64,000 nucleotides of DNA from Vagococcus martis (lineage in GTDB: Bacteria; Bacillota; Bacilli; Lactobacillales; Vagococcaceae): the NCBI RefSeq assembly GCF_002026305.1, contig NZ_MVAB01000001.1, forward strand, positions 1,594,001 to 1,658,000, given 5' to 3'. A model generated the notes under the pieces. It ran no database searches. It was not told the origin of the DNA and saw only the letters and a program-made list of their open reading frames with translations. This document shows, in pieces, positions 45,750-53,726 of the stretch. Made by a program: the position numbers and the translations under genes. Position 1 is the first letter of the stretch, and each line of letters begins with the position of its first letter.

Positions 45750-47336
45750 GTCAATCGAAAATAAAAATGTCCCAAAATGAGGGCTCACATTAGCGCAATC
45801 TTTACTGCGTAAAACTTGCACTAATGTGACCATTATTGGTAAAATAAGGTACTTTTTGTTTCAGGCTGTTTTTTCAGCCTCATATTCTTCGATAGTACGG
45901 TCAATACTTTGAAGATACCTTTTGAAAGACTCAAGTTTCCACGGATGTGACTGTGGTGGAATGTACTTGCGTCTTTCTTTTTTTATATCTGAAGAAACCC
46001 CATCAAACTCTTTTGAATAGGTCTCGTGGTTTTTTAATCGTCTAGTAGGATAAATTTTTTCTGCTATATTAACATAAATCTCCCCGTTAAAAGCTTTTAT
46101 AATTAATGCTTTCGTTTTCCTTGTAAAATATTTGTCGCTACCACCTTCCGTTGGAAGATAAAATTTATTTTGATACTTAATATGATGGCCATTATCGACT
46201 ATACGATGAGAGACAGTAGCTAGTAATAAATTAATTTCAGCTGTTGTAGGAGAAGTTTCATAAACACTTTCTGCAGTTTTGTGACCAAATTGTCGATTAA
46301 ACTTTCGAATCCATACAGATAGAAATTGATTAGCCTCCTCTATAGAATGTATATTTGCTATCTCAAGATCAACAGGCAATCTTGATTGCACTGTCCCATT
46401 TAAACGTTCTACACGACCTTTTGCTTGAGGAATAGAGGATGTTTTTATGTCAATACCTAATTGATGACAAGCAAACCCAAACTGCGTGAACGTATCTTCT
46501 TCTACAGCTTTTGTTGATTTTCTGTTGTACTCAAAGACGGTTCGTTTATCTGTTAGAAAAGTGGCAGGAATCCCTTGTTTTGTCAGAATTTGATGAAGAA
46601 CATGGTAATAACCATTGAGCGTTTCCTGTTGGTCAAAATAAGCGCCAACAATATTACCTGATGCGTCGTCAATAGCTAAATGAAGATGAGTTATTTGATT
46701 TCCAAACCAATTATATGAACTAGCATCTAATTGAATTAATTCTCCTTTGTATTTTTTTCTAGGTCGACTAGGATGGGTCTTTTCAGGGAGTTCTAGGTAG
46801 TCTTCAGCTCTTGGAACCAATAGGTTCTCTGATTGTTTGGTTTGTTGACCTTCTTGCTTTATTAATTGTTTGAGTCTTCTTTTTGTCTTTTTTTGAGCCT
46901 TTGGTGAAAGTATTTTTTCTTTGTACAGGATGCTTCTAATTGTAGTATCTGTATAACAGATATGATGGTCGTTTTTCAGTATTTCAGTAAAATGCTTAAT
47001 ATTTGGTTTAATACTAAACGATTGATAACTAGTGATTATTTGTTGTTTTACTTTTTCAGGCACAGAGTGCTTATTTTTTCTCCCTCGATTTTTATGGACA
47101 AATGCTGATTTACCATTTTCCCTGTATGATTTCACTAAACGGTTAATTTGTCGTATAGATAAATTAAGTTCAACACTAGCTCTCTTTTTTTGTTTTTTAT
47201 TTTCAGCGACAGCTTTAATAACTTGATACTTTTTGGTTTCATTCATTGTTAGATTTATCCTTTTCATAAAGTTATTTTATCATTTTGGGACATTTTGTCT
47301 TTCGACCTACTTAGGACATTATCACTTTCGAATGAT
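45750..47336 (-). mobile_element. IS1202-like (ISNCY group) insertion sequence
   Basis: About 1587 bp with one transposase gene. The ends show imperfect inverted repeats: TCAATCGAAAATAAAAATGTCC at the left and TCATTCGAAAGTGATAATGTCC read inward from the right match at 18 of 22 positions, both followed by a TGTCCCAAAATGA-type stretch. The 27-28 bp flanking direct repeats agree with the long target duplication reported for IS1202. A further inverted repeat (TCACATTAG / CTAATGTGA) lies inside the left end and may act as a terminator. It is inserted just upstream of the rplK promoter. Confidence 0.88.
45861..47267 (-). CDS. ISNCY/IS1202-family transposase
   Basis: A 468-residue DDE transposase. 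N-terminal helix-turn-helix (KKRASVELNLSIRQINRLVKSYRENG), then an rve integrase-core domain with QLDASSYNWFG (first D), FLTDKRTVFEYN (second D) and QAKGRVERLNGTVQSRLP (E), and a C-terminal tail with YKxP-like processing residues. Intact, so the element may be mobile. The ATG at 47267 lies just inside the right inverted repeat. Confidence 0.9.
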   Translation of the reverse strand: MKRINLTMNETKKYQVIKAVAENKKQKKRASVELNLSIRQINRLVKSYRENGKSAFVHKNRGRKNKHSVPEKVKQQIITSYQSFSIKPNIKHFTEILKNDHHICYTDTTIRSILYKEKILSPKAQKKTKRRLKQLIKQEGQQTKQSENLLVPRAEDYLELPEKTHPSRPRKKYKGELIQLDASSYNWFGNQITHLHLAIDDASGNIVGAYFDQQETLNGYYHVLHQILTKQGIPATFLTDKRTVFEYNRKSTKAVEEDTFTQFGFACHQLGIDIKTSSIPQAKGRVERLNGTVQSRLPVDLEIANIHSIEEANQFLSVWIRKFNRQFGHKTAESVYETSPTTAEINLLLATVSHRIVDNGHHIKYQNKFYLPTEGGSDKYFTRKTKALIIKAFNGEIYVNIAEKIYPTRRLKNHETYSKEFDGVSSDIKKERRKYIPPQSHPWKLESFKRYLQSIDRTIEEYEAEKTA

Positions 47337-47364
47337 AAAAAAGTAAAAATATAAAAAAGAGTAT
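47337..47364 (+). repeat. Right copy of the IS target-site duplication
   Basis: An exact copy of 45722-45749. Its last base is the first T of the TTGATT -35 element of the rplK promoter. Confidence 0.9.
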
Positions 47365-47391
47365 TGATTATTTTAAAAATGATAGTATAAT
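47364..47391 (+). promoter_or_regulatory. Promoter of rplK-rplA
   Basis: TTGATT (47364-47369) and a perfect TATAAT (47386-47391), 16-base spacer, about 105 bp before rplK. It has been left intact by the IS insertion next to it. Confidence 0.7.
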
Positions 47392-47434
47392 ATGAAGGTG
47401 CGTGTAATACACGTATTTCTTTTTTATTTACAGT

Positions 47435-47468
47435 GTGGGAGGAGAAATTTACATCTCCATTAAACCAC
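47435..47468 (+). promoter_or_regulatory. L1-binding-site mimic in the rplK leader
   Basis: GTGG pairs with CCAC and GGAG with CTCC, separated by the asymmetric internal loop ATTAAA, followed by the conserved CACGGACTTAAGGAGG. This shape is the known autoregulatory L1 site of rplK-rplA operons, which imitates the 23S rRNA target of L1. Confidence 0.7.
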
Positions 47469-47494
47469 ATCACGGACTTAAGGAGGTATGTCTC

Positions 47495-47917
47495 GTGGCA
47501 AAGAAAGTTGAAAAATTAGTTAAATTACAAATTCCTGCAGGGAAAGCAACACCAGCTCCACCGGTAGGTCCAGCATTAGGTCAAGCGGGTATTAACATTA
47601 TGGGGTTCACAAAAGAATTCAACGCTCGTACAGCAGATCAAGCTGGTTTAATTATTCCAGTTGTAATTTCTGTATATGAAGACCGTTCATTTACATTTAT
47701 TACAAAAACACCACCAGCTGCAGTTTTACTTAAAAAAGCAGCTAACATTGAAAAAGGTTCAGGAGAGCCTAACTCTAAAAAAGTAGCAACTGTTACTAAA
47801 GATCAAGTAAAAGAAATCGCTGAAACTAAAATGCAAGACCTAAACGCAGCTGATATTGAAGCAGCTATGCGCATGGTAGAAGGTACTGCACGAAGCATGG
47901 GTATCACTGTAGAGTAA
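47495..47917 (+). CDS. rplK: 50S ribosomal protein L11
   Basis: A ribosomal stalk-base protein, 140 residues, needed for Rel activation and factor binding. The start is the GTG at 47495 after AAGGAGG; the open frame reaches further upstream through the leader. [28 protein letters not shown] and the C-terminal RNA-binding [12 protein letters not shown] are conserved. It is the substrate of PrmA encoded at 7.3 kb. First gene of the rplK-rplA unit. Confidence 0.98.
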   Translation: MAKKVEKLVKLQIPAGKATPAPPVGPALGQAGINIMGFTKEFNARTADQAGLIIPVVISVYEDRSFTFITKTPPAAVLLKKAANIEKGSGEPNSKKVATVTKDQVKEIAETKMQDLNAADIEAAMRMVEGTARSMGITVE

Positions 47918-47978
47918 TCTTCTACAGCGACTCTTGAAGTAGCTTCTCAGTCGAATTTATATTGAAAAATATAAATAC

Positions 47979-48004
47979 GTGGGAGGTACAACCGTTATAA
48001 CCAC
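47979..48004 (+). promoter_or_regulatory. Second L1-site-like hairpin before rplA
   Basis: GTGG...CCAC outer and GG...CC inner pairing with an internal GTTATAA loop, 18 bases before the rplA start. It repeats the plan of the rplK-leader site with a shorter inner stem. Confidence 0.5.
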
Positions 48005-48022
48005 AATCAAGGAGGAAACAAA

Positions 48023-48712
48023 ATGGCTAAGAAAAGTAAAAAAATGCAAGAAGCATTGAAAAAAGTAGATGTAACAAAAGAATACTCTGTAGCAGAAGCA
48101 GTAGCTTTAGCTAAAGAAACAAACATTGCTAAATTCGACGCAACTGTAGAAGTTGCTTACCGTCTAAATGTAGACCCTAAAAAAGCTGATCAACAAATCC
48201 GTGGAGCTATGGTATTACCTAATGGAACTGGTAAAACTCAATCTGTATTAGTTTTCGCTAAAGGTGAAAAAGCTAAAGAAGCAGAAGCTGCTGGAGCTGA
48301 CTTTGTTGGTGAAGCTGACATGGTAGAAAAAATTAAAGGTGGATGGTTTGGTTTCGACGTTGTCGTAGCAACTCCAGACATGATGGCGCAAGTTGGTCAA
48401 TTAGGACGTGTATTAGGACCTAAAGGATTAATGCCTAACCCTAAAACAGGAACTGTTACTATGGACGTAACGAAAGCTGTTGAAGAAGTTAAAGCAGGTA
48501 AAGTAACTTACCGTGTAGACAAACAAGGAAACATTCATGTTCCGATTGGTAAAGTATCATTCGACGATGCTAAATTAATTGAAAACTTTGAAGCGTTAAA
48601 TGATGTTATCTTAAAAGCTAAACCAGCTGCTACAAAAGGTGCTTACATCCAAAACTTAACAATTACAACAACTTTTGGACCTGGTGTCAAAGTTGATAAA
48701 TTTTCATTCTAA
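48023..48712 (+). CDS. rplA: 50S ribosomal protein L1
   Basis: L1-stalk protein of 229 residues that binds 23S rRNA helix 76-78 and represses its own operon. [13 protein letters not shown]-like [18 protein letters not shown] near residue 60, [18 protein letters not shown] near 130 and the C-terminal [15 protein letters not shown] are the family's signatures. The ATG follows AAGGAGG. Codon use is strongly biased, as expected for a highly expressed gene. Confidence 0.98.
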   Translation: MAKKSKKMQEALKKVDVTKEYSVAEAVALAKETNIAKFDATVEVAYRLNVDPKKADQQIRGAMVLPNGTGKTQSVLVFAKGEKAKEAEAAGADFVGEADMVEKIKGGWFGFDVVVATPDMMAQVGQLGRVLGPKGLMPNPKTGTVTMDVTKAVEEVKAGKVTYRVDKQGNIHVPIGKVSFDDAKLIENFEALNDVILKAKPAATKGAYIQNLTITTTFGPGVKVDKFSF

Positions 48713-48759
48713 TTAATAAAAACAGTTGACCTAGATAACTGTAGATGTTATAGTTATCT

Positions 48760-48877
48760 AGGTTAAAATATTATGCCGAAGACAGTAGGTGGTTCTAGAA
48801 CCTTAATTTCCTACCGAGGACAATGATTAATACAATCAATAGTCCCTCTATGTCAACGGTGGCATGGAGTTTTTTTA
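48760..48877 (+). promoter_or_regulatory. Ribosomal protein L10 leader
   Basis: Between rplA and rplJ: GCCGAAGACAGTAGGTGG ... CCTACCGAGGA, the conserved L10-leader core in which L10(L12)4 binds, followed by a terminator (CTCTATG/CATGGAG, 48846-48869, T run to 48877). High L10 favours termination. Upstream, a 12-bp stem (ACCTAGATAACT/AGTTATCTAGGT, 48729-48764) may end rplKA transcription and overlaps a possible TTGACC -35. Confidence 0.9.
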
Positions 48878-48921
48878 TATAAAAAATTCCACCATCTATT
48901 AATTAACGGAGGTGAAAATAA

Positions 48922-49425
48922 ATGAGTGAAGCATCAATTGCAAAAAAAGCACAAGAAGTTGAAGTGATTTCTGCTAAACTAAAAGAAGCTGCATCTGTTG
49001 TTGTAGTGGATTACCGTGGTTTAACTGTAGAAGAAGTTACTGAATTACGTAAACAATTACGTGAAGCAAACGTTGAGATGAAAGTTATCAAAAATGGTAT
49101 CTTACGTCGTGCAGCTGAAAAAGCTGGCTTAGAAGGTATGGAAGATGTATTTTTCGGACCTACTGCAGTAGCATTCAGTAACGAAGACGTTGTAGCACCT
49201 GCTAAAATCATGAATGATTTTGCAAAAGAAGCAGAAGCATTAGAAATTAAAGGTGGTATTATCGAAGGAAACGTTTCTTCTAAAGAAGAAATTATTGCTT
49301 TGGCAAAATTACCAAGTCGCGAAGGCTTACTTTCTATGTTACTATCTGTACTTCAAGCTCCTGTCAGAAACGTGGCTTATGCAGTCAACGCAGTAGCAGA
49401 AGCAAAAGAAGAAGAAGTTGCGTAA
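48922..49425 (+). CDS. rplJ: 50S ribosomal protein L10
   Basis: Stalk anchor protein of 167 residues that carries L7/L12 dimers. [21 protein letters not shown] near residue 25 and [13 protein letters not shown] near 55 are typical; the C-terminal helix for L7/L12 binding ([15 protein letters not shown]) is followed by an acidic tail. The ATG follows ACGGAGGTG. Regulated through the leader just upstream. Confidence 0.98.
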   Translation: MSEASIAKKAQEVEVISAKLKEAASVVVVDYRGLTVEEVTELRKQLREANVEMKVIKNGILRRAAEKAGLEGMEDVFFGPTAVAFSNEDVVAPAKIMNDFAKEAEALEIKGGIIEGNVSSKEEIIALAKLPSREGLLSMLLSVLQAPVRNVAYAVNAVAEAKEEEVA

Positions 49426-49491
49426 TGGCAGCTTAATATCAAAAAAATAAAAAATAAAACAATCGAGAGATTTAAAATGGAGGAAAAAATA

Positions 49492-49863
49492 ATGGCATTA
49501 AACGTTGAACAAATTATTGCTGATTTAAAAGAATCAACTATTTTAGAATTAAATGATTTAGTTAAAGCTATCGAAGAAGAATTTGGTGTATCTGCTGCTG
49601 CTCCTGTAGCTGTAGCTGGTGGCGCTGCTGAAGGTGGATCTGCTGCTGAACAAACTGAATTCACTGTAGAATTAACTTCTGCTGGAGATTCAAAAGTTAA
49701 AGTAATCAAAGCAGTTCGTGAAGTAACTGGATTAGGATTAAAAGAAGCTAAAGCATTAGTTGATGGAGCTCCATCTCCACTTAAAGAAGGCGCATCTAAA
49801 GAAGAAGCTGAAGAAATTAAAGCAAAATTAGAAGAAGTTGGCGCTGCAATTACATTAAAATAA
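49492..49863 (+). CDS. rplL: 50S ribosomal protein L7/L12
   Basis: Multi-copy stalk protein of 123 residues that recruits translation factors. N-terminal dimer domain ([33 protein letters not shown]), Ala/Gly-rich hinge (residues about 37-50), and C-terminal domain with [26 protein letters not shown]. The ATG at 49492 is preceded by ATGGAGG; the upstream in-frame ATG at 49477 is part of that site. Confidence 0.98.
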   Translation: MALNVEQIIADLKESTILELNDLVKAIEEEFGVSAAAPVAVAGGAAEGGSAAEQTEFTVELTSAGDSKVKVIKAVREVTGLGLKEAKALVDGAPSPLKEGASKEEAEEIKAKLEEVGAAITLK

Positions 49864-49882
49864 TCAGTTATTTTAATGAAAG

Positions 49883-49909
49883 AGAGGAAGAGAAATCTTC
49901 CTCTTTTTT
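49883..49909 (+). terminator. Terminator after rplJ-rplL
   Basis: AGAGGAAG/CTTCCTCT stem with AGAAAT loop and TTTTTT after it. Confidence 0.85.
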
Positions 49910-50007
49910 GTTTGCCTAAAATCAAATAAGGATAAGAGTTGAGAATTTTGTATAGAAGACGTAAAATAAAAGGGATAGTAGAAAAGGAAAAAGAATTGGA
50001 GAGTAAA

Positions 50008-51465
50008 ATGATTAATCGATTACATGACGATAGTTTAGCATTACACACAGATTTATATCAATTAAATATGATGAAAACATATTGGGAATTAGGTAGAGAC
50101 GATAGACACGCTGTTTTCGAATGTTATTTCCGTGATATGCCATTTAGGAATGGTTATGCCATTTTTGCGGGCTTAGAACGAATTGTAGATTATTTCGATA
50201 ATCTAGCTTTTTCTGATTCAGATATTGATTATCTACGTAAGGTGACAGACTATCCCGAAGAATTTTTGACTTATCTGAAAGAATTTAAATTTAAATGTAC
50301 AGTGAGATCAGCTTTAGAAGGAGAATTAGTTTTCAATAATGAACCTATTTTCCAAGTTGAAGGTCCACTAGCTCAATGTCAGTTAGTTGAAACAGCTGTA
50401 TTAAATATTATTAATTATCAAACGTTGATTGCAACAAAAGCTGCAAGAATTCGTGCAGTATGTGATGATGATTTGATTATGGAATTTGGGACAAGAAGAG
50501 CGCAAGAATTAGATGCATCAATATGGGGGACAAGAGCAGCGTATATTGGTGGTTTTGATTCAACAAGTAATGTTCGAGCTGGTAAAATGTTTGGTATTCC
50601 TATTGCAGGAACTCATGCACATAGTTTGATACAATCTTACTTAAATGATTATGACGGATTTAAAGCATATGCTCAAACGCATAAAGACTGTGTTTTTTTA
50701 GTAGATACATATGATACGTTACGTTCAGGTGTACCAAGCGCAATTCGAGTTGCTAATGAAATGGGTGATAAAATTAATTTCGTTGGTGTGAGAATTGATA
50801 GTGGGGACATGGCTTATATTTCTAAAAAAGTAAGAAAACAACTTGATGAAGCAGGTTATCCTGATGTTAAAATCTATGCATCAAACGATTTAGATGAATC
50901 AACCATTCTAAACTTAAAAATGCAACGGGCAAAAATTGATGTTTGGGGAATCGGAACAAAACTCATTACAGCTTATGATCAACCAGCACTTGGTGCGGTT
51001 TATAAAATAGTTTCTATTGAGAATGATGATGGAAAAATGGTGGATACAATCAAGTTATCAAGTAATGCAGAAAAAGTGTCAACTCCTGGTAAAAAACAAG
51101 TTTGGCGAATTACTGGTGAAGATGGGAAATCTGAAGGAGATTACATCACACTTTGGACAGAAGATCCACGAAATCAAGAAGAGTTATACATGTTCCACCC
51201 AGTTCATACTTATATTAATAAAACAGTGAAAAACTTTACAGCACGTCCAGTCTTACAAGATATCTACATAGACGGTAAACGAGTGTATGAGTTGCCGACA
51301 TTAGAAGAAATCAAAAAATTATCTAAAAATAATCAAGACTCATTGTGGGAAGAATATAAACGTAATTTAAACCCTCAAAAATATCCAGTTGATTTATCAA
51401 CAGAGTGTTGGGAACATAAAATGTCGACCATTAAAAAAGTTCATGATATCACACGCAATCAATAA
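50008..51465 (+). CDS. pncB: Nicotinate phosphoribosyltransferase
   Basis: Makes nicotinate mononucleotide from nicotinate and PRPP (ATP-stimulated), the Preiss-Handler entry to NAD. 485 residues. LHTDLYQLNMMKTYWELGR at the N-terminus, EFGTRRAQELDASIWGTRAAYIGGFDSTSN near residue 155-185 and GTHAHSLIQSYLNDYDGF near 205 with the phosphorylatable His are signatures. The ATG at 50008 follows TTGGAGAG; the frame extends upstream. A promoter must lie in 49910-50000. Followed by an ASCH gene after 18 bp. Confidence 0.95.
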   Translation: MINRLHDDSLALHTDLYQLNMMKTYWELGRDDRHAVFECYFRDMPFRNGYAIFAGLERIVDYFDNLAFSDSDIDYLRKVTDYPEEFLTYLKEFKFKCTVRSALEGELVFNNEPIFQVEGPLAQCQLVETAVLNIINYQTLIATKAARIRAVCDDDLIMEFGTRRAQELDASIWGTRAAYIGGFDSTSNVRAGKMFGIPIAGTHAHSLIQSYLNDYDGFKAYAQTHKDCVFLVDTYDTLRSGVPSAIRVANEMGDKINFVGVRIDSGDMAYISKKVRKQLDEAGYPDVKIYASNDLDESTILNLKMQRAKIDVWGIGTKLITAYDQPALGAVYKIVSIENDDGKMVDTIKLSSNAEKVSTPGKKQVWRITGEDGKSEGDYITLWTEDPRNQEELYMFHPVHTYINKTVKNFTARPVLQDIYIDGKRVYELPTLEEIKKLSKNNQDSLWEEYKRNLNPQKYPVDLSTECWEHKMSTIKKVHDITRNQ

Positions 51466-51483
51466 TGATTATAGGAGTTCTAG

Positions 51484-51939
51484 ATGAATGAAAAAGAGGT
51501 TGTTTTTTGGAAAAGATTTTTAAAAGACACGGAGATAAAGACACCTGTTTTTGGTGAGTCATGGGCGTTTGGTGGATCGCCTGACGAGTTAGCTCATTTA
51601 GTTTTACAAGGTAAGAAGACAGCGACTGCTAGTGCCAAAATAGAATATGAATGGTGCAATGAAGCACTACCTAAAGCTAATGAATACTATGATATTTTAT
51701 TAGATGGTAATGGTAATCCAGTGGCTATTCTCATGACAACTAAAGTCTATGTGACACCGTTTAATCAAGTTTCATCAGAACATGCTCATAAAGAAGGAGA
51801 AGGAGATTTATCTCTAGCGTACTGGCGAGACGCACATTATAAGTTTTGGAAAGACTTGTTCCAAAATCATTATCATAAACAAGTAGATATTGAGAATATG
51901 GATGTTGTTTGCGAAGAATTTAAAGTTGTATACCAATAA
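51484..51939 (+). CDS. ASCH domain protein
   Basis: A 151-residue ASCH-fold protein related to the PUA superfamily. SWAFGGSPDELAHLVLQGKKTATAS near residue 25-50 and the later EGEGDLSLAYWRDAHYKFW are characteristic; some members bind RNA or act as amidohydrolases on N4-acetylcytidine. The specific role is unknown. Probably cotranscribed with pncB (18 bp gap, AGGAGT site) and followed by a terminator. Confidence 0.85.
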   Translation: MNEKEVVFWKRFLKDTEIKTPVFGESWAFGGSPDELAHLVLQGKKTATASAKIEYEWCNEALPKANEYYDILLDGNGNPVAILMTTKVYVTPFNQVSSEHAHKEGEGDLSLAYWRDAHYKFWKDLFQNHYHKQVDIENMDVVCEEFKVVYQ

Positions 51940-51945
51940 GTGAGA

Positions 51946-51980
51946 AGAGATAGTTTCTTTTAATTGAGCTATCTTTTTTT
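51946..51980 (+). terminator. Terminator after pncB-ASCH
   Basis: AGATAG/CTATCT with a long loop and seven T residues; the stem is short, so strength is moderate. Confidence 0.6.
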
Positions 51981-52125
51981 GCTGTTTAAAGTTAGAATGT
52001 TTACTATTAGTTCATCATTGATTTATTGCTACTTTAGTATAATATAATTGTTGTTTTGTACAAAAAAATTCATTTATTAGTTATTTTACGAAATAGTAGA
52101 TTAATTTTTCATTAAAAGTTTATTA

Positions 52126-52160
52126 ATGTGGTATATGTTGATTATATGAGTATACCATAT
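52126..52160. repeat. Inverted repeat upstream of the second BTAD-like regulator gene
   Basis: ATGTGGTATA (52126-52135) and TATACCATAT (52151-52160) match as inverted arms at 9 of 10 positions around 15 bases, 40 bp before the start codon. Likely an operator, perhaps autoregulatory. Confidence 0.45.
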
Positions 52161-52200
52161 GATAAACTATCGAGTATTATATTAAAAGAAGGGGTAAGTA

Positions 52201-52902
52201 ATGGTGGAACAAAAAAGTATATATGTAAATAGTTTTGGTAGAGGACGTTTACTAGATGATAAAGGCGAACGTATTTTACTTCGTACGAAAAAAGCGTATG
52301 AACTGTTTTTTTATCTTTTTCATTATAGAGATGAGTTGGTAACAAAGGATGATTTAGTGAATGTGTTATTTCCAAATATGACGACTGAAAAAGGTGGCAG
52401 TAATTTACACACAACTATTTATCAAATAAGAAAAGAATTTGATAAACATGGCTACTCAGATATTATAGTCTATAAATCAGGAACGTATTTTATTAATGCT
52501 CCAGTTGAAAATGATTATGATCAAGTTAGAGATATCCTAAAAGTGGGCTTAACGGAAGAGTCATTAATAAAAATATTAAATGTTTATGATGGTCAATACT
52601 TTGAAAAAGATGGCTATGCATGGAGTGAGTATTTAAGAAATGATATGCATAGTAAAATCATTTTAAGTGTTAAAGAGGCTATTTCTTCTCAACGTATTTC
52701 AAATATTGTATTAATGCAGTTTTTATTAGTATTTAGAGATGATTGTTTAAGTGACTTAGAGCTTTTAAGTACTATCTTAGATTGTTTTGTTCAGAGTAGA
52801 GATAAACTTAAAGTAAAGAAAATATTAACAGATGCTCAACAATATTGGGTATCAGAATTATCATGTGATTTACCAGAAGAGTTTATCAGTAAATATGAAT
52901 AG
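52201..52902 (+). CDS. Orphan SARP/BTAD-like transcriptional regulator 2
   Basis: A 233-residue protein paralogous to the regulator at 34939-35658. The winged-helix part has LFFYLFHYRDELVTKDDLVNVLFP, NLHTTIYQIRKEFDKHG and YKSGTYFIN for the wing; the helical C-terminal half contains DGQYFEKDGYAW, LLVFRDDCLSDLELL and AQQYWVSEL. No receiver domain, no sensor nearby. The ATG follows AAGGGGTAAGT. It is monocistronic between terminators; its target is unknown. The identity level with the first copy looks like distant paralogy, not recent duplication. Confidence 0.7.
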   Translation: MVEQKSIYVNSFGRGRLLDDKGERILLRTKKAYELFFYLFHYRDELVTKDDLVNVLFPNMTTEKGGSNLHTTIYQIRKEFDKHGYSDIIVYKSGTYFINAPVENDYDQVRDILKVGLTEESLIKILNVYDGQYFEKDGYAWSEYLRNDMHSKIILSVKEAISSQRISNIVLMQFLLVFRDDCLSDLELLSTILDCFVQSRDKLKVKKILTDAQQYWVSELSCDLPEEFISKYE

Positions 52903-52961
52903 AGTTTATATATTGTTAGGGAAGTAAAAAAGAAGCTGAACTAGAAGTCTTAAAATAGAAA

Positions 52962-53007
52962 AAATCCCATGAAATCAGTTTATTAAAATATTGATTTCAT
53001 GGGATTT
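52962..53007. terminator. Strong bidirectional terminator
   Basis: A perfect 16-bp stem AAATCCCATGAAATCA/TGATTTCATGGGATTT with a 14-nt loop between the convergent regulator gene and pgmB. Confidence 0.9.
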
Positions 53008-53042
53008 CTGTTTTATTAGTTTAGTGATTTTTACTGAATAAA

Positions 53043-53726
53043 TTACTTTTGTGACAGCTTCTTTTTATTATTTTCCCAAGTTGAGGTGAGGAAATCATAG
53101 GTTAAATCATTTGTATTACTAACTAGTGATATATCTGTTCCTAAATCATTACTGCGTCCAACGCCAATAGGTAAAGCGCTACTTTTTTTAATTGCCGTAA
53201 TTCCTGCTTGTGAATCCTCAATCCCAATACAACTTGAAATAGGACAATCAATTGCATCTGCTGCAGCAATAAAAATATCAGGAGCAGGCTTTCCTAAAGC
53301 TACACTACTTGGATCGACTATAGCATCGAAATAGTGTGTTAAATTCATTTTTTCTAACAACAAAGGCCCGTTCTTACTTGCAGAAGCAAGGGCGATTTTT
53401 ATATGATGTTGCTTTAATTCTTTTAGTAAAGAAAGAATTCCTGGGAAGATATCTTCTTCAGAAAAAGATTGAATCATTTTGATATAAACATCATTTTTCT
53501 TTTCAGCTAGTTTTCTAAATTCATCATCATCGACAGTGTTTCTTTTCTTTCCGTGCTTTAAAATTAAATCTAAAGAATCTTCTCTACTAACGCCTTTGAG
53601 TTGTTCGTTGAATTCTCTATCAATCTCAATATCTAACTCTTCAGCTAAACTTTTCCATGCTTTGTAATGATAATCAGCCGTGTCAGTTATGACACCGTCT
53701 AAATCAAATAGAACTCCCTTAAACAT
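53043..53726 (-). CDS. pgmB: Beta-phosphoglucomutase
   Basis: HAD-superfamily enzyme converting beta-glucose 1-phosphate, the product of maltose phosphorylase, to glucose 6-phosphate. 227 residues. [20 protein letters not shown] holds the nucleophile Asp and the acid/base Asp two residues later; [19 protein letters not shown] and [17 protein letters not shown] are the remaining motifs and substrate-specificity loops. It begins directly at the end of malP, so the two are one operon. Confidence 0.96.
   Translation of the reverse strand: MFKGVLFDLDGVITDTADYHYKAWKSLAEELDIEIDREFNEQLKGVSREDSLDLILKHGKKRNTVDDDEFRKLAEKKNDVYIKMIQSFSEEDIFPGILSLLKELKQHHIKIALASASKNGPLLLEKMNLTHYFDAIVDPSSVALGKPAPDIFIAAADAIDCPISSCIGIEDSQAGITAIKKSSALPIGVGRSNDLGTDISLVSNTNDLTYDFLTSTWENNKKKLSQK

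Noticed and set aside
45647-45860. A protein-coding gene between the GNAT gene and the IS transposase
   Set aside because: The 72-codon frame here has no conserved content and spans the IS boundary.
49377-50048. A 223-codon minus-strand frame across rplL
   Set aside because: The Ser/Ala-rich translation is the antisense shadow of the strongly codon-biased rplL gene and its terminator.
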